Source: Zelopaecilomyces penicillatus
Taxonomy: Eukaryota; Ascomycota; Sordariomycetes; Hypocreales; Pseudodiploosporaceae
Assembly: GCA_005765155.1 (NCBI GenBank)
Contig: VCCP01000002.1
Location: 6,510,001 to 6,574,000 of the forward strand
Direction of reading: 5' to 3'
Length of the DNA stretch: 64,000 nt
Positions 22,610 to 33,564 of the stretch are shown here, in pieces; position 1 is the stretch's first letter, and every line of letters starts with the position of its first letter. Under the pieces are notes generated by a model, which saw only the letters and a program-made list of their open reading frames with translations, had not been told where the DNA came from and searched no databases. The position numbers and the translations under genes were made by a program.

Positions 22610-25006
22610 TCACCTCATATTACCACCCATGTTACCCATATCCGTCATATTGCCAAAACTAATACCCCCAAAGTAAGGAGCCGGCATCTGCTGATTATTC
22701 TGATCAGCGCTGCTCATAAGCGACATATTCGTCCCCCACATATCCAAGTCTATCCCTGGCACATCTAAATATCTTCCAAACACGGTACTCGCTGTATCTT
22801 GAGTATTCGGTAGTGACTGCGCCGTCGACGGCCGCCCAACTACAGATTGGGTTGTAGAGCGCGATTCTTGTGACTGAGGTACGAGCTCGCGAAGTTTGGT
22901 GACGAAACTTGGGGTTTCGAATGCTTGTCCACTGGAGATGTAGGCATGCTCTCTTGCTTTCCAGGCTCGGAGTGTGAATTGTGCTTGTGAGGCGGAATGC
23001 TTTTGCGACATGTCCATTAACTCGTCGTGATACTTATATACTCGTTCAACAACTGTCCAACCACGATCGGATAGCGATCCTATGGGTCGTTGTGACAGCT
23101 GACCGGTAAGAACGCTGAAGATGTCGAGTTGAAAGTGCATCTTGGCAAACCATAAGAAACCTAGGTCGTCCATGTGCTCATAAGGACCGCAGTTGTTCTC
23201 ATTGTTCATCAAAACAATCTTAAACAAATTATCCTTGGGCCCGAAAATCTCCGTTCCCCATTCTGGCTGCTCCTGCATAGGAATCAACATATCGATGAGT
23301 TTCTGGACAAGCATTGGTCGGATATATAACGCCGCACTGTGGACCCTGCCAGCTGAGGTGTCAATATGTCGTTTTTCAATTTCTCGCAAGTCAGCATCAA
23401 GCTCCCGGAGAATTTGCCTATATTTTTCAGAGTCCAACTGGCGATCCACCGCTGGCACTTCCTCATCCGTCGCACTCTGTGCCACGATAGCAGCCTCGAA
23501 CCCATTTCTGGAACCTGTGTCAAGGACAAAGTCCGAGAGACGGTTAATTATGAGACAGAATGCCATCTCAGTAGGTCCCTCCCGTGACCGCACCGGCTCT
23601 GTGGATCCAACAAACAAGTCCGCATCGTTGAGGTTTTGCGGCTGCTTGGTGTCAAAGTCGTTGGTAACAAAGCTGTGGCTGAGACCAGATAAGACGGCAA
23701 GTTTGCAATCCTGCATGACGACCAGCCACCATATCCTCCGTCGCATCTCCGTTTCGAACGGCGTTAGTCCCAGATGCTCTCCGTCACGGTGGTAGCCCAT
23801 CTTCTGAGCGATGCGCATGATAGTCCCGCTTAATATCCATGCGGCATGTTGGTCATAGCGACCTTGAAGTGAGATCTAGATAAAACTATAAATAGAATTC
23901 CAAGTGATGAGGGGGAGCAATGATGAAAGTCTTACAAGAAAAAGAAGCATGGCTTGTAAAGCCGCCATGTCGTAGTTTCGCAAAAGATCAAATCGTATTA
24001 AAGCGAGTCTCGTACCTGCGGTGAACTTGTGCAGCGCATTATCTCGGCTCGTGCCAAGCATTTGTTTGCATTCCAGCTCGGATAGAGAGATTGTCGCCAT
24101 GAGATATACGGCAAAGAGAAGCGCTTGGTAATTCATCGGAATACTAGACATGTCGCCAGTTGCTTGCGTCACATAAGGCTGTAAAGTAGGGACATGAATA
24201 ATCTTCATCAACGGATTCACGCGGTCAAGAAACATCTGCCATAGTCGAAATGCCTGCACCGGCTCTGGCTGAAGGTCCTCAAGACTCGAGCTGCCAGGGC
24301 TTGCTGGGAGGATGAGCTCGGCATTGTTGTCCGGCGTGAAACACTCGGTGCCAGGAACGCTCATGTCCTCTGGATCCTCAGTCTCGACAATCTGCTTCAT
24401 GGCTTGGAGCTAACATGGCAAGAAAAAGATATATGTAAGCAGGCAAAGCGCAACGGATTAAAGGAGGCATCATTTCTTTACCTCATCGTAGAAACTCGTC
24501 CACAGCTGGCGGTCCATGAAACGGGGCCCGCCGTCCTGAGGAACCATCCTGCCCGGGCCGGTTGGCTTCTCATAGCTCTCGCTGGCTGCCGGCGAGGCCT
24601 CATCGTTGTCATTCAGGAAGGTTGCCGCGGGCGTCGACGGCTGGATTGGCATGGAGTTTTCATCATAGCGCTGCAGCAACTGCTCACATCGCGCAAGGCG
24701 TTCCTGGAGATCCTGGTTTGGCCGGCGCCTCTTGCGCGACGGCGCTGGCGAGCTGGGCGTGCAGGACACGTTTGCCTGTGGCAGATTAATGTGAGTCCTG
24801 CGCAAAAAAGAAAACGTCATCGGCCATCGCTCAATGGTCAATCGGCCTTTTCGGCTCCCGCATCAACCACCGGTGCTGGCAACACACACCTTGACGCAGC
24901 TGGAACACGGCGAATTACGATCGCATTTGGTCTTTCGACGCTGGCACTGCACGCAGGCCAGCACGCGCGCGTGACGGTCCGCCCTGAGCGACGGGTTTGG
25001 CGTCAT
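22610..25006 (-). CDS. Zn2Cys6 transcription factor, likely cluster regulator
   Basis: A predicted 716-residue fungal regulator. Exons read 25006-24890, 24775-24482, 24409-23936 and 23875-22610, all joining in frame. Exon 1 encodes the binuclear zinc cluster CX2CX6CX5CX2C (Cys18, 21, 28, 34, 37) with basic residues QRRKTK between the second and third cysteines. Exon 2 adds a basic linker (SRKRRRP) and a short probable coiled coil (DLQERLARCEQLLQRYD). The rest is a fungal-specific regulatory domain, with MRRRIWWLVVMQD near the start of exon 4. It lies convergent to the P450, 271 bases apart. Its position suggests it activates the cluster, but its targets cannot be shown here, and regulators of this type also occur beside unrelated genes. 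Confidence 0.93.
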
Positions 25007-26708
25007 CAGGGCGATTTCTTGTGAAGGGTTTTGGTTTTGGTCCAGGTGTTGGTCGGATGAGGCTTACCTGCGATAGAGGTGATGTGGCGGAGTTGCGAAC
25101 TTGAACTGTGGCTGCAACGGATACGGATACGAACAGGCTGAAGCGGATTCGACGAAGCTGCTGGAAGCCTAGAAGTCCGCCCGTGAAGCCTTGAAGGACG
25201 ACGCTATTAGTGGTTAGCAGGCGGAGGAATGCGGCACGACTTTTTGGTTGCCTAACTAGGTTGCCTTTATAATCCTGCACAAGCCGTGATCCGAGCATCC
25301 CGCCGCTCGGATACTGAGAGCAGAAGAAACACCATGACGTGTTGCTTGAAGCCAGATGTATCAATCCATCCATTCACGTATGGCGATGCAGTCGATATGC
25401 TAAAAAGTACTAATTCATCCGTATGGCTATCGCGTGTATTACAAACTGACCGCTGACTCACCAACTTGCCCGTTTGAGTCACCACTGCCAACTGCCTCAT
25501 CACCAAATGTACTCACAAACTACCTAGCCTCAATCCTACAGCTCTTTTTCAATCACCACCTCTCGACTTCATGGCCGTCAGGAACTCCAATCTCAATGAA
25601 GCCAAAGTCCGCGCTGCATCACCCTGAACCCTGCGGCAGGAACAGCTCGTTGATAGACCGTTCAGCTACCCTGCTTAGCGATACCCGAGACTCGATACAC
25701 TCTCCCACTAGGTAGAGTGTGGCAGAATCCCTCAACGAATAGCCGCAGCACAATTGTGCAGGAACTAAGCCCTGCTCAACGGGATAGTCAATACCCGAAG
25801 CCATTTATGAAAGACCCCTCGGAAGGTACCGTAAACGAGAGACCATTTTCTATTGTTTCAGGGTCGTCGCGGATGTTGCCTTGCCCCCCCAACCCAGTCG
25901 TAGGCAAGCTGAAATGTCTGACCCCGCATCCAAGCTTTTGCGGCCCTGCGCTTGTGAATTAACGAGCAAGGTTGCCGAGCATTCCGGGAGATTGAAATCG
26001 GCATTTGCGATGTTAGACGCCCACCGTTACGATTCACACATAAACGTTCATGTCACAAAAAAAGTAGGTAGCGCTCTTCGGTACAGAATCGAACCGGTTC
26101 AATCAGCCTTATGACTCCACATGGCTGAAAAGACGGGCGATCCTTCTATGTAAATCAGACCAGGGGCAAGATTGGTACTCGACTCATTCCCTCTCACTTT
26201 TCAACGGATGTACTCATCACTTGGCCCATGATGATCCTTCTGCCACCTACTATGAAATCCCTTTTGGAAATTCTCTCTATGCACGGTTAACATATTTACG
26301 GTTGATGCCCCAGCATGGCCGTCAGAGGCGTATTCTTCCCACATGTGAGATGAGAAACTCAACATGATGCAACCCTACATACGTACTAGACGCCAGCCAG
26401 TTTGTCATTCACATGCTTGCAACAGCTTCTAGAGCTACGACTTTCTAACCTAGAACGACAGGACTGGGTTTTATGCAAAACGCCTAACCAAAGAGGGCCA
26501 TTTCACTCACAAACGATCGACTAATCAAGCTGCATCACATCAGCACTGGATATCTTTGAACTCAAGGTAACTGAGAGTCTCGCAAATTCAGCAAAGATGA
26601 TGACTTGACCCTCATACAATGTTTCATTGAGGACAAGCAACATATGTCAAGAACAGTAGATTTGACTACCATAGTAAATATAACAGGTAGATGAATTCCA
26701 GGCTAGCA
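25007..26708. other. Intergenic region with no supportable gene
   Basis: About 1.7 kb between the start of the Zn2Cys6 gene and the 3' end of the transporter gene. Short open frames lack family features and conserved-looking composition. No tRNA, repeat array or transposon was seen. It may mark the boundary of the NRPS cluster. Confidence 0.5.
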
Positions 26709-28439
26709 TTACAAGCGGTACCTGAAGCCAATAGTCTGCCAATCCGTCACATCTTCATAATCCTCCGGCCTCAGCTCTACCGCTGCGACAACTTCAGCCA
26801 CATTCCTGCCTTCAAGAGCATCCGGCACCTTTCCATCCGCAATCGCACCAGCAACACCAGCGTTGCCTTCAAAGCCCTCATCCCTCGCCCTCTTTGCATT
26901 GAACCACTGAAGGTAGAACCTCAGCGTCAGCGCCAGTACAATTACCAACGAATAGCAAATCATAATGGCCTTGAATGCTGTCTGGTAAGTGGGATCTTCA
27001 GATTTGCGGAAGAAGTGGGGGCCAGCGATGTTGCCACCACAGTAGGCGAGGAACAGCATAGCCGTGATGGTCATCTTCTTGGTAACGCCGCGATAGTTGG
27101 ACTGCACAAGAGACATGGCGAGGGGCATAGCGGCTGGGCCGGGCGAGAGCAAGAAATAGGCAAACAGCTGGACACCGTGGGGCACCCGGTCGCGGCAGTA
27201 GATGATGGCAGCACCGGTGACGCAAGGCATAACAACAGCGACGATGAGGAGGCAGTTGAGAGTACGATACCGACCGGCGAGGTAGCCGGTACCTGCGATG
27301 ACGCTGGCTGTGATGACCGAGTAAGGAATGTTGATGAGCGTGGACTGCAAGCTCGTGAAGTTGAAGGAGCGGATGACAATGTTGGAGAAGCTCTGCGTGC
27401 CGCCGTTGGGCATCTGGCTGATTAGTTCAATAAGGAAAATGAGCCACGTTTTAGGGTCGATCAGACACTCCTTGACCTGTTCCAACTTCCAACGCGAATT
27501 TTCTGTGCTGCCTGTCCCCGCAATGACAACCCGGTCGGCCGCAAGCTGCCTCTCCTCAGGATTAAGAAACCTTGCCGTCGAGATACTATCTGGCAAGAAG
27601 AAGAACAGCGGAATAGCCCAGAGAAACGTCATCACACCAAGGATAATGTACATCCATCGCCATGGATGAATATCATCCTTGACATGTCCAACCCCAAAGG
27701 CAAGCAGACTAGCTACCAGGCCGCCGACAGAGTTGCCAGCGAACCAGATGCCCACGCGCGTTGGCATCTCATCGCGCGTGTACCAGGTGGATGTCAGGAA
27801 CATAAACGCCGGTGTGATGGTTGCTTCTGCGACGCCGAGCAGGAACCGCACGGCCATGAGACCGCCAAAGTTTGTGCATGCTGCGGTTGTGGCGACGGCG
27901 GCGCCCCAGAAGAGAGTGTTGCCAGCGAGGTACTTTGCTGTGGGCAGACGCGCGATGAGAAGCGTGGTGGGATATTCCCAGATGAGGTAGCCAAAGTAGA
28001 AGATGCTGCTGATCCAGCTATAGTCTTGGCCAACGAGATGCTAAATTGTCGCATGGTCAGCTGGGTTACATGATAGGTTGTTGTATTTGAAAGGGCGTTG
28101 ATATTTTAATATTGGAAGCAGAGATTGTCATCTTACAGTATCTTTTCTTAGACCAAAAACAGCAGCGCTGGAGAGAATAATCTTGTCCATAAAGTTGAGC
28201 ATATAAGTAACAAACAGCAGCGGAATAATAGCGCGGTCAATCTTCTTCAACACCCGACGGGCCAAAGCCGCATCGGGGCCGCTCTCAAAACGAGATGCCA
28301 TATCTGGTGGTGGAGGTGGAGGAGGAGGAGGAGGAGAAGAGCTCATGATGATAGGCTGAGTGCTGAGAAGCGGCTCTGTCTCGTGGTGGAGGGGTTCAGT
28401 ACTACCGCGATGGTCGTATCGTGCGGAAGGGGGGTTCAT
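26709..28439 (-). CDS. MFS transporter, anion:cation symporter (Dal5/Tna1-like) family
   Basis: A predicted 544-residue plasma-membrane permease with about 12 transmembrane segments. Exons are 28439-28137 and 28040-26709; the join restores KDT-HLVGQDYSWISSIFYFGYL, the typical first loop and second helix of this family. The N-terminal tail has a run of ten prolines. Further family features are GVAEATITPAF and WWTR-like WYTRDE between helices 4 and 5. Family members import nicotinate, allantoate, pantothenate, biotin precursors and similar organic anions. It is divergent to the deaminase gene. It might export or recapture an NRPS-pathway compound, but the family mostly does nutrient uptake, and the 1.7-kb gap to the regulator makes membership in the cluster uncertain. 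Confidence 0.9.
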
Positions 28440-29669
28440 AGCGAAGATATATATATGCCATTTATGCCAACGCGCACATGTGTATTATCGTGTATTGTGC
28501 GTGTCTATCCATCTTGTTTGGCGACGACCATTTTTTTTTTTGGTTTTTGAGCCCCAGTCTATCAACCCCAGAAGGTCTAGTCATATCCTTGCTAGCTCAT
28601 GATGGCTTGTTGGCCGATCGCGTGAGATGGACGCTCACTCACTCACTACTTGTGACAGCCTCTCTCTCTATGTCTCTCTATCTCTTTCTCCCCCTTCGCG
28701 CGGCTCAATCTCTATCGTGTAGATTAACTGGACAACCCAGATAAACACAGTCAGGATGCCGTCGCTTCGCTTTCCTCGAATCAGTCTCTCCCCGCCCGAG
28801 ATCGGCTCCCAGGTTGACGACAAAGTTGGGGTGCAAAACCTCCAAAAAAGAATGGGTTTAGTGGGGGGGGTGATGAGCATCCATCCACTATTCGCGTGGT
28901 AAGACGACGTCACGTAAAAAACTCCACAGCTACTACAGTAGATAGCTAAAAGTCATATTCTCGCTTGGGTTGTGCTCGAGCTTCGTGTGTGTTCGCATTG
29001 ACAGTGAAGAAAGAAGACTATTAGATCTATTTTTCTCTCTTTCTCGCTCGGATCTCGATGGTTTAGGACATCAATACGAGATGACATCCGTTATGCGAAA
29101 TATCATCTAATGTTGGAGAGGTTTGTTCGTTCAACACTACTTCAAACATTGCTGCGATCTCGGATGGACCGTCGGAAGTTTTCCGAACGACGAACCGCAT
29201 GAAATCCACAATCGTTGGTGTGATTTCCGCCGGCACATGGGGGTTGGTTTGGGGGGGAAATATTGGGGTGCACGTCCACTACAATCCCACCATTTGCAAC
29301 TAAACCACTGGATTGGGACGAAGCACAGCAATTCCTCTTATTAACCTACAATACTGCTATTTTGGTGCGTGGAAGAACATATCCTTGTCTTCCATAACCC
29401 TTCACAATCGGCCAAGAGGTCGACAGTTGGCCGATTGCCGGCTTGGCTTCGTCAACTTCCCCACAATCCCGGACCCTCGACGGCGCTGATGGGCTGTCGG
29501 TCATCACCACTGGCCGGTGAATTCCGAATAACTGATAGTGTCGTCTTTGACATCTGATTTACTCTACTCGTGACATGTTCAAAGGCAGCCTTTATTTATT
29601 TCCGGATTGACAGCAAATCTCAGTCATCATCCTGACCACACTCAGCCACACCACCTCTCTGTACTCAGG
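28440..29669. promoter_or_regulatory. Divergent promoter region between transporter and deaminase
   Basis: About 1.2 kb without a supportable gene. It contains pyrimidine-rich CTCT stretches around 28659-28695 and 29033-29052, common near fungal transcription starts. Confidence 0.5.
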
Positions 29670-30755
29670 ATGAACGACCTTACCATATCCCCTTTCGTTG
29701 CTTCCTTACCCAAGATCGAGTTGCACATCCATATCGAGGGCACCCTTCAGCCCGCCCTCCGCTGGTCTCTCGCTCAGCGCAATAACATCCCTCTGAAATT
29801 CAAGTCCCAAAACTACAACACCTACGAGGAACTTCTAGCCTCGTACAATGTCACTTACAACCACCGTCCCGAACTCGGCGGCCCCCAAGATGTCCCGACC
29901 TTTCTCGAGGCATACTTTGCCGGCTGTGAAGTCCTACTAAAAGAGGAAGACTTCTATGACCTGGCCATGGACTACTTTTCACGCTGCCAGGCCATGAATG
30001 TGCGCTACGTTGAGCCCTTTTTCGATATCCAGGCACACACCCGGCGAGGCATTGCCGCAGAAGACGTACTCAATGGCTATCTACGAGCCCAAAAGGACGG
30101 CGCAAGCAAATACGGCGTGCGATCAAACTGGATCTTTTGCTTCCTCCGCGACGAACCAGTCGAAGAGGGTGAGGCAGCCTACGAAACAGCTCTGCCCTGG
30201 GCAAGGAAAGCAGGCGGACTTGGTCTCTTCCATGCCGTAGGCTTAGCCAGCAACGCCTACGAAAGACCCCCCAACCTGTTCAAAAACGCCTTTGCACGCG
30301 CAAAAGCAGACGGCCTACACATCACCACCCACTGCGACTTTGGCCAAAAGGACACTCACGAACACATCCGCCAAGCCATCTTCGACGTCTCCATCGAGCG
30401 CATTGACCACGGCCTCGACGCCCTAGACCGCGAAGACCTCATCGCCGGTTTAGTCTCTAAGAATGTTGGCCTGACGCTCTGTCCTCACGCGTACCACCGG
30501 CGCACCGCAACCGAAGTGCTCTTCCCCAAGTTAAGACAGCTTTTGGACAAAGGTGTCAAGTTCTGCATCAACAGTGATGATCCTGTCTACATGCACGACG
30601 TTTGGATCGACGGGAACATGGAAAAGGCATACCATTATGGAGGTTTGTCAAAACAAGAGATGGTGCAGTTGGCGAGGAATGCGGTGGATATGTGCTGGGC
30701 GGAGGACGATGTCAAGAACGAAATTTACGCGGAGTTGGATGCGATACAAGTTTAG
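29670..30755 (+). CDS. Adenosine/adenine-deaminase-like metal hydrolase with altered HAGE motif
   Basis: A 361-residue intronless member of the adenosine deaminase family (amidohydrolase fold), probably cytosolic. The first in-frame ATG is at 29670 and immediately precedes the conserved start SLPKIELHIHIEGTL. Metal ligands are visible: HIH (His19, His21), the conserved ERIDHG histidine, and NSDDP (Asp303/304). Overall pattern and length resemble the fungal Aah1 adenine deaminase group. In the fourth motif, where adenosine and adenine deaminases have HAGE with the glutamate proton donor, this protein reads HCDFG (His221, Phe224). The substrate may therefore not be adenosine or adenine, so I assign only the family. 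It is divergent from an ACS-type transporter; a shared purine-salvage role is possible but unproven. Confidence 0.88.
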   Translation: MNDLTISPFVASLPKIELHIHIEGTLQPALRWSLAQRNNIPLKFKSQNYNTYEELLASYNVTYNHRPELGGPQDVPTFLEAYFAGCEVLLKEEDFYDLAMDYFSRCQAMNVRYVEPFFDIQAHTRRGIAAEDVLNGYLRAQKDGASKYGVRSNWIFCFLRDEPVEEGEAAYETALPWARKAGGLGLFHAVGLASNAYERPPNLFKNAFARAKADGLHITTHCDFGQKDTHEHIRQAIFDVSIERIDHGLDALDREDLIAGLVSKNVGLTLCPHAYHRRTATEVLFPKLRQLLDKGVKFCINSDDPVYMHDVWIDGNMEKAYHYGGLSKQEMVQLARNAVDMCWAEDDVKNEIYAELDAIQV

Positions 30756-31203
30756 TTGTAATCTAAGTTGCTTCAGTGAAAATTCTGTCCTTTGAAACCT
30801 AAAGTTTGAGTTTCTTTTGGCGTTGTGGGAGTCCTCTTTACGATCATTTCTCCGACAACTCAAACGTGACTCGTAATATTTGCTCCTGACTACAAGCAAG
30901 CCAACAACATCACGGCGTCAAAGCTTATTGAACTGCCACTGTAGCTCAGTTGACAGCCCCAATTATTTGGTCAATTTATGCAGCTCATCAATATTCAAGA
31001 GACAAAGTAATTTAAGTTTTGAACCGCTGGAGACGAGATTTCGCATCCAGAACCAACTCTCTACATCCGTTTTCCCTCGTTACTTTAGGTTAGGTTCAAG
31101 TGTCCAAACTGCCATTGTGTAGCAAGCTCTGTATAATTAGTAATAAGCAGGCTCCACTCATCGAACAGATCCACCTACGACAGACGCCTCAACGTCTGAA
31201 ACA
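30756..31203. other. Short spacer before tRNA gene
   Basis: About 450 bases between the deaminase stop and the tRNA gene. It is AT-rich 3' sequence with no feature seen. Confidence 0.5.
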
Positions 31204-31275
31204 TCTTCCGTAGTATAGTGGTCAGTATGCAAGCTTGTCACGCTTGAGACCCGGGTTCAATTCCCGGCGGGAGAG
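31204..31275 (+). tRNA. tRNA-Asp (anticodon GUC)
   Basis: A complete 72-base cloverleaf without intron. The acceptor stem TCTTCCG pairs with CGGGAGA (one T-G wobble), with discriminator G. The D arm contains TAGTATAGTGGT. The anticodon stem CAAGC/GCTTG encloses loop TTGTCAC with anticodon GTC, and the T arm is CCGGG-TTCAATT-CCCGG. This matches eukaryotic nuclear tRNA-Asp. Confidence 0.97.
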
Positions 31276-31292
31276 ATCCGTCAGTTCATTTC

Positions 31293-31299
31293 TTTTTTT
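31293..31299 (+). terminator. RNA polymerase III terminator
   Basis: A run of seven T residues 18 bases after the tRNA-Asp 3' end is the expected Pol III stop signal. Confidence 0.8.
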
Positions 31300-31795
31300 G
31301 GAGATTTATTTTCCCTTCCAATTCAGCTTCATTCTCAATTCTTTTTTTGGTTTTGGGTTTTGATAAGGCAGTTTTCTTTTTTAATGGAAACGTTGTCTTG
31401 TAATAACCGGCACATTCCGGACAATGTGGTGGATATCCATGAAGAGTTTGCCAAAAAGTGTATGTAAGTCTTCTTTTAGAGGTGGCAGGCGCAGGATTCT
31501 GTCACCTTCCACTTACACGGGCTCTGGAGGCGTTGACAGACCAAAAACTCAAAATAGAGTCTGGTAACTCTTGCCATGGAAGCCTCTAGGCCTGCATCCA
31601 CTCTCGTCTATAAAAGGGGAGTGGGATCCGGAATCAAATGGGAAATTCTTTCACCTCTCTCTTCTTTCCCTGAAGCAAGCACTTGAGCCAACTCAACCAC
31701 TCACCTACTTACTCACTTCCTTGCTTCTTCTTCGGTTACTTACAACCGTTTCTTCACTCTCGACAAGGAATTCAATACACTCCTTGTCATTCATC
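31300..31795. other. Spacer and 5' region of the PPNY membrane protein
   Basis: About 500 bases between the tRNA terminator and the next start codon. It includes the TATA box listed separately and a pyrimidine-rich leader; no gene is seen. Confidence 0.5.
31609..31616 (+). promoter_or_regulatory. TATA box
   Basis: A strong TATAAAAG element lies 187 bases upstream of the ATG of the small membrane protein and is followed by a CT-rich leader (CTCTCTTCTTTCC). Such a TATA box is often seen in strongly regulated fungal genes. Confidence 0.6.
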
Positions 31796-32271
31796 ATGGT
31801 GTTCAACTTCAGGAACCAGCGCAGAGAGCAAGACCTTGAACAAGGCCATGCTCAGAATCCCGCGGCTAGAATGCCGCCCAACTATGACGAGGCCTTGGCC
31901 CAGCCGGCCAGAGCTCACCTTCCGGCCCAACGGGAGGAAATGGTGCGCCAGTTGACGGAACAAATGCGTCAACGGCAGCAAGAGATGGAGGACAGTGATG
32001 AGGAGGAGGAGGTGGTGGTGGAGGAACAGGCCGCTCCATGGGGCCCAATTCGTACCCGGTGCCACCAATGGTGGTTGGCAGTGAGGCTGTACGTCTGGAT
32101 TACAATCGGAGTAATCATTGTCGGGTATGCCCCCCCCCTATTCCTTCTACCTCCATGGGGATATGTGAAGAGAACCCAAACGCTAATCCATATTTGTTTT
32201 ATTCATATAGACAAGCCTTGGCGATTTTCATTCTCGTCAGGCGTCCAGTCCTCAGCATACGTTTAAATTAA
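31796..32271 (+). CDS. Small single-pass membrane protein with PPNY motif (unrecognised)
   Basis: I do not recognise this protein. It has 129 residues from exons 31796-32124 and 32211-32271; the GTATGC...ATAG intron interrupts the membrane segment. Seen in order: a charged N-terminus; PPNYDEA (around residue 25-31), a PPxY-type motif for WW domains; a glutamine-rich, probably helical stretch (REEMVRQLTEQMRQRQQEME); an acidic block (DSDEEEEVVVEEQ); then one hydrophobic segment (LYVWITIGVIIVG continuing QALAIFILV) and a short basic tail. It has no signal peptide. PPxY motifs near a membrane span are typical of adaptors and cargo of Rsp5/Nedd4-type ubiquitin ligases, so trafficking is a possible role (inference). 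A TATA box and pyrimidine-rich leader upstream support expression. Confidence 0.6.
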
Positions 32272-32620
32272 AGTTTTTAAACGTCTGGGCAAACCTTTTT
32301 GTCGACGAGCGCCTCTCGACAAACCAAAAAAGAAGAAACGGGCGACTCCCACACAACACACTTTTTTTTCATTTGTCTTTTCTCATTTGTCTGTTGTTTC
32401 TGGGGAGGCAGAAGCAGGGAGGGTATAGACGGATAATGGTTTGGCTATGGGTATGGCAGGGGGAGGTTTCTCATTTTGGAGGGATTCACCATGGTTCATG
32501 AAGTAACGAGTTATGACAGTTTTAATGGGAGTTTTGCTATTCGCGCATTACTTTTTTTATATTTCCGAGTTTGCTACGCACCCTCACACATGATCGTGAT
32601 AGATATCATACACAGGTAAC
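32272..32620. other. Spacer with poly-T tracts
   Basis: About 350 AT-rich bases after the small membrane protein with T tracts near 32362 and 32551. No gene is seen. Confidence 0.5.
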
Positions 32621-33060
32621 AGCATTAGCAACTGTATTGGCAATTGCTGGTGATTGATGATAGTATTGCGCAAAAGATGGCAAAATGGTACATGTATGAC
32701 CAAGAACTGTATGATCCCGTTTTCGCGTTTTCTGATCGATGATTTCTTGTATCGGATGGTCTGTCATTCTCACTGGTGCAATGATAGCTCTGTCTGTCCT
32801 CAATGGTAATGTGACTTAAAATGCTGTTGTCCAAGAACTCAACCGATATCACTGGATGTATCCTCCATCTCGTCGGTATCTCTAGTTTATAAGCCAGTCT
32901 ACCAATTCTTTCCCGTATCTTGAACGGTACCGCGAATTGTGGATTGTATTTGTTACTCAGTTGCGTCTGGATTACGTGTCCCTCGTGTAACCTGAGGTAA
33001 ACCTCTTCTCCTACTCCGAAGAACATGGCCGTTCTGTGTGTCGTACATACTTGATCACAG
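32621..33060 (-). mobile_element. Ty3/gypsy-type retrotransposon relic (end of integrase region)
   Basis: Reading the minus strand from about 33026, the peptide carries the end of a fungal gypsy polyprotein: GEEVYLRLHEGH, then PFKIRERIGRLAYKLEIP, then WRIHPVISVEFLD. This is the segment between the integrase core and the chromodomain. Near 32800 the reading shifts to another frame with PIQEIIDQKTRK, which may be the chromodomain start. Reverse transcriptase, RNase H and the integrase core are absent, and I saw no flanking long terminal repeats. It is a dead fragment of under 500 bases. Confidence 0.8.
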
Positions 33061-33564
33061 AAACGAGGATGTATACCCGGCTACATATAATTTACGAATA
33101 GAAAAATGTCTCATGCCCAAATAGCAATGCTCATTCATAAATCGTTGTATAAACATGGTACATGAACACTTAGGTAACGGCATAGAACATCAACCGTAAT
33201 TAAATCACAAAGCCATTCATCACCAAACATAGCAAACGCTATTCCCAAGTAATGAGCGAATCACAAAAGTGCCAAGTTGTAATAAAAGCAAAGTCAATTG
33301 GACTCTAGAATGAATCTTGTTGCCCCGTAGGGCCGTCCACTCATGATGAATTCTGAATGATAAACAAAAATCTGTTGCTATTCCGCATCCCTTTGCGGAT
33401 CATGGGTATTCCCAAGCTATTGTAAAAAAGAAAAAGTAAAAACTCCAATGCCCAACCCCCTGCATATACCATAATGAAAGCCTAATCCCAAAAAAAAAAA
33501 AGTCGTAAGAAATAGTTGGACAAGTCATCCAGCCAGTTGCCAGCTCTCTGTTGTCGCCCACCCC
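33061..33564. other. Spacer, AT-rich
   Basis: About 500 bases between the retroelement relic and the 3' end of the repeat-protein gene. It is AT-rich with an A tract near 33489. No gene is seen. Confidence 0.5.

Noticed and set aside
24404..25024. Plus-strand open frame of about 200 codons
   Set aside because: It lies antisense to the first exons of the Zn2Cys6 gene, whose zinc cluster is unambiguous; no family features.
26709..28439. Transporter as proven exporter of the NRPS product
   Set aside because: The ACS family mainly imports organic anions, and a 1.7-kb gap separates it from the regulator; kept only as a possibility.
31571..31795. Longer N-terminus for the PPNY membrane protein
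   Set aside because: It overlaps the TATA box and the CT-rich leader and would be part of the untranslated region.
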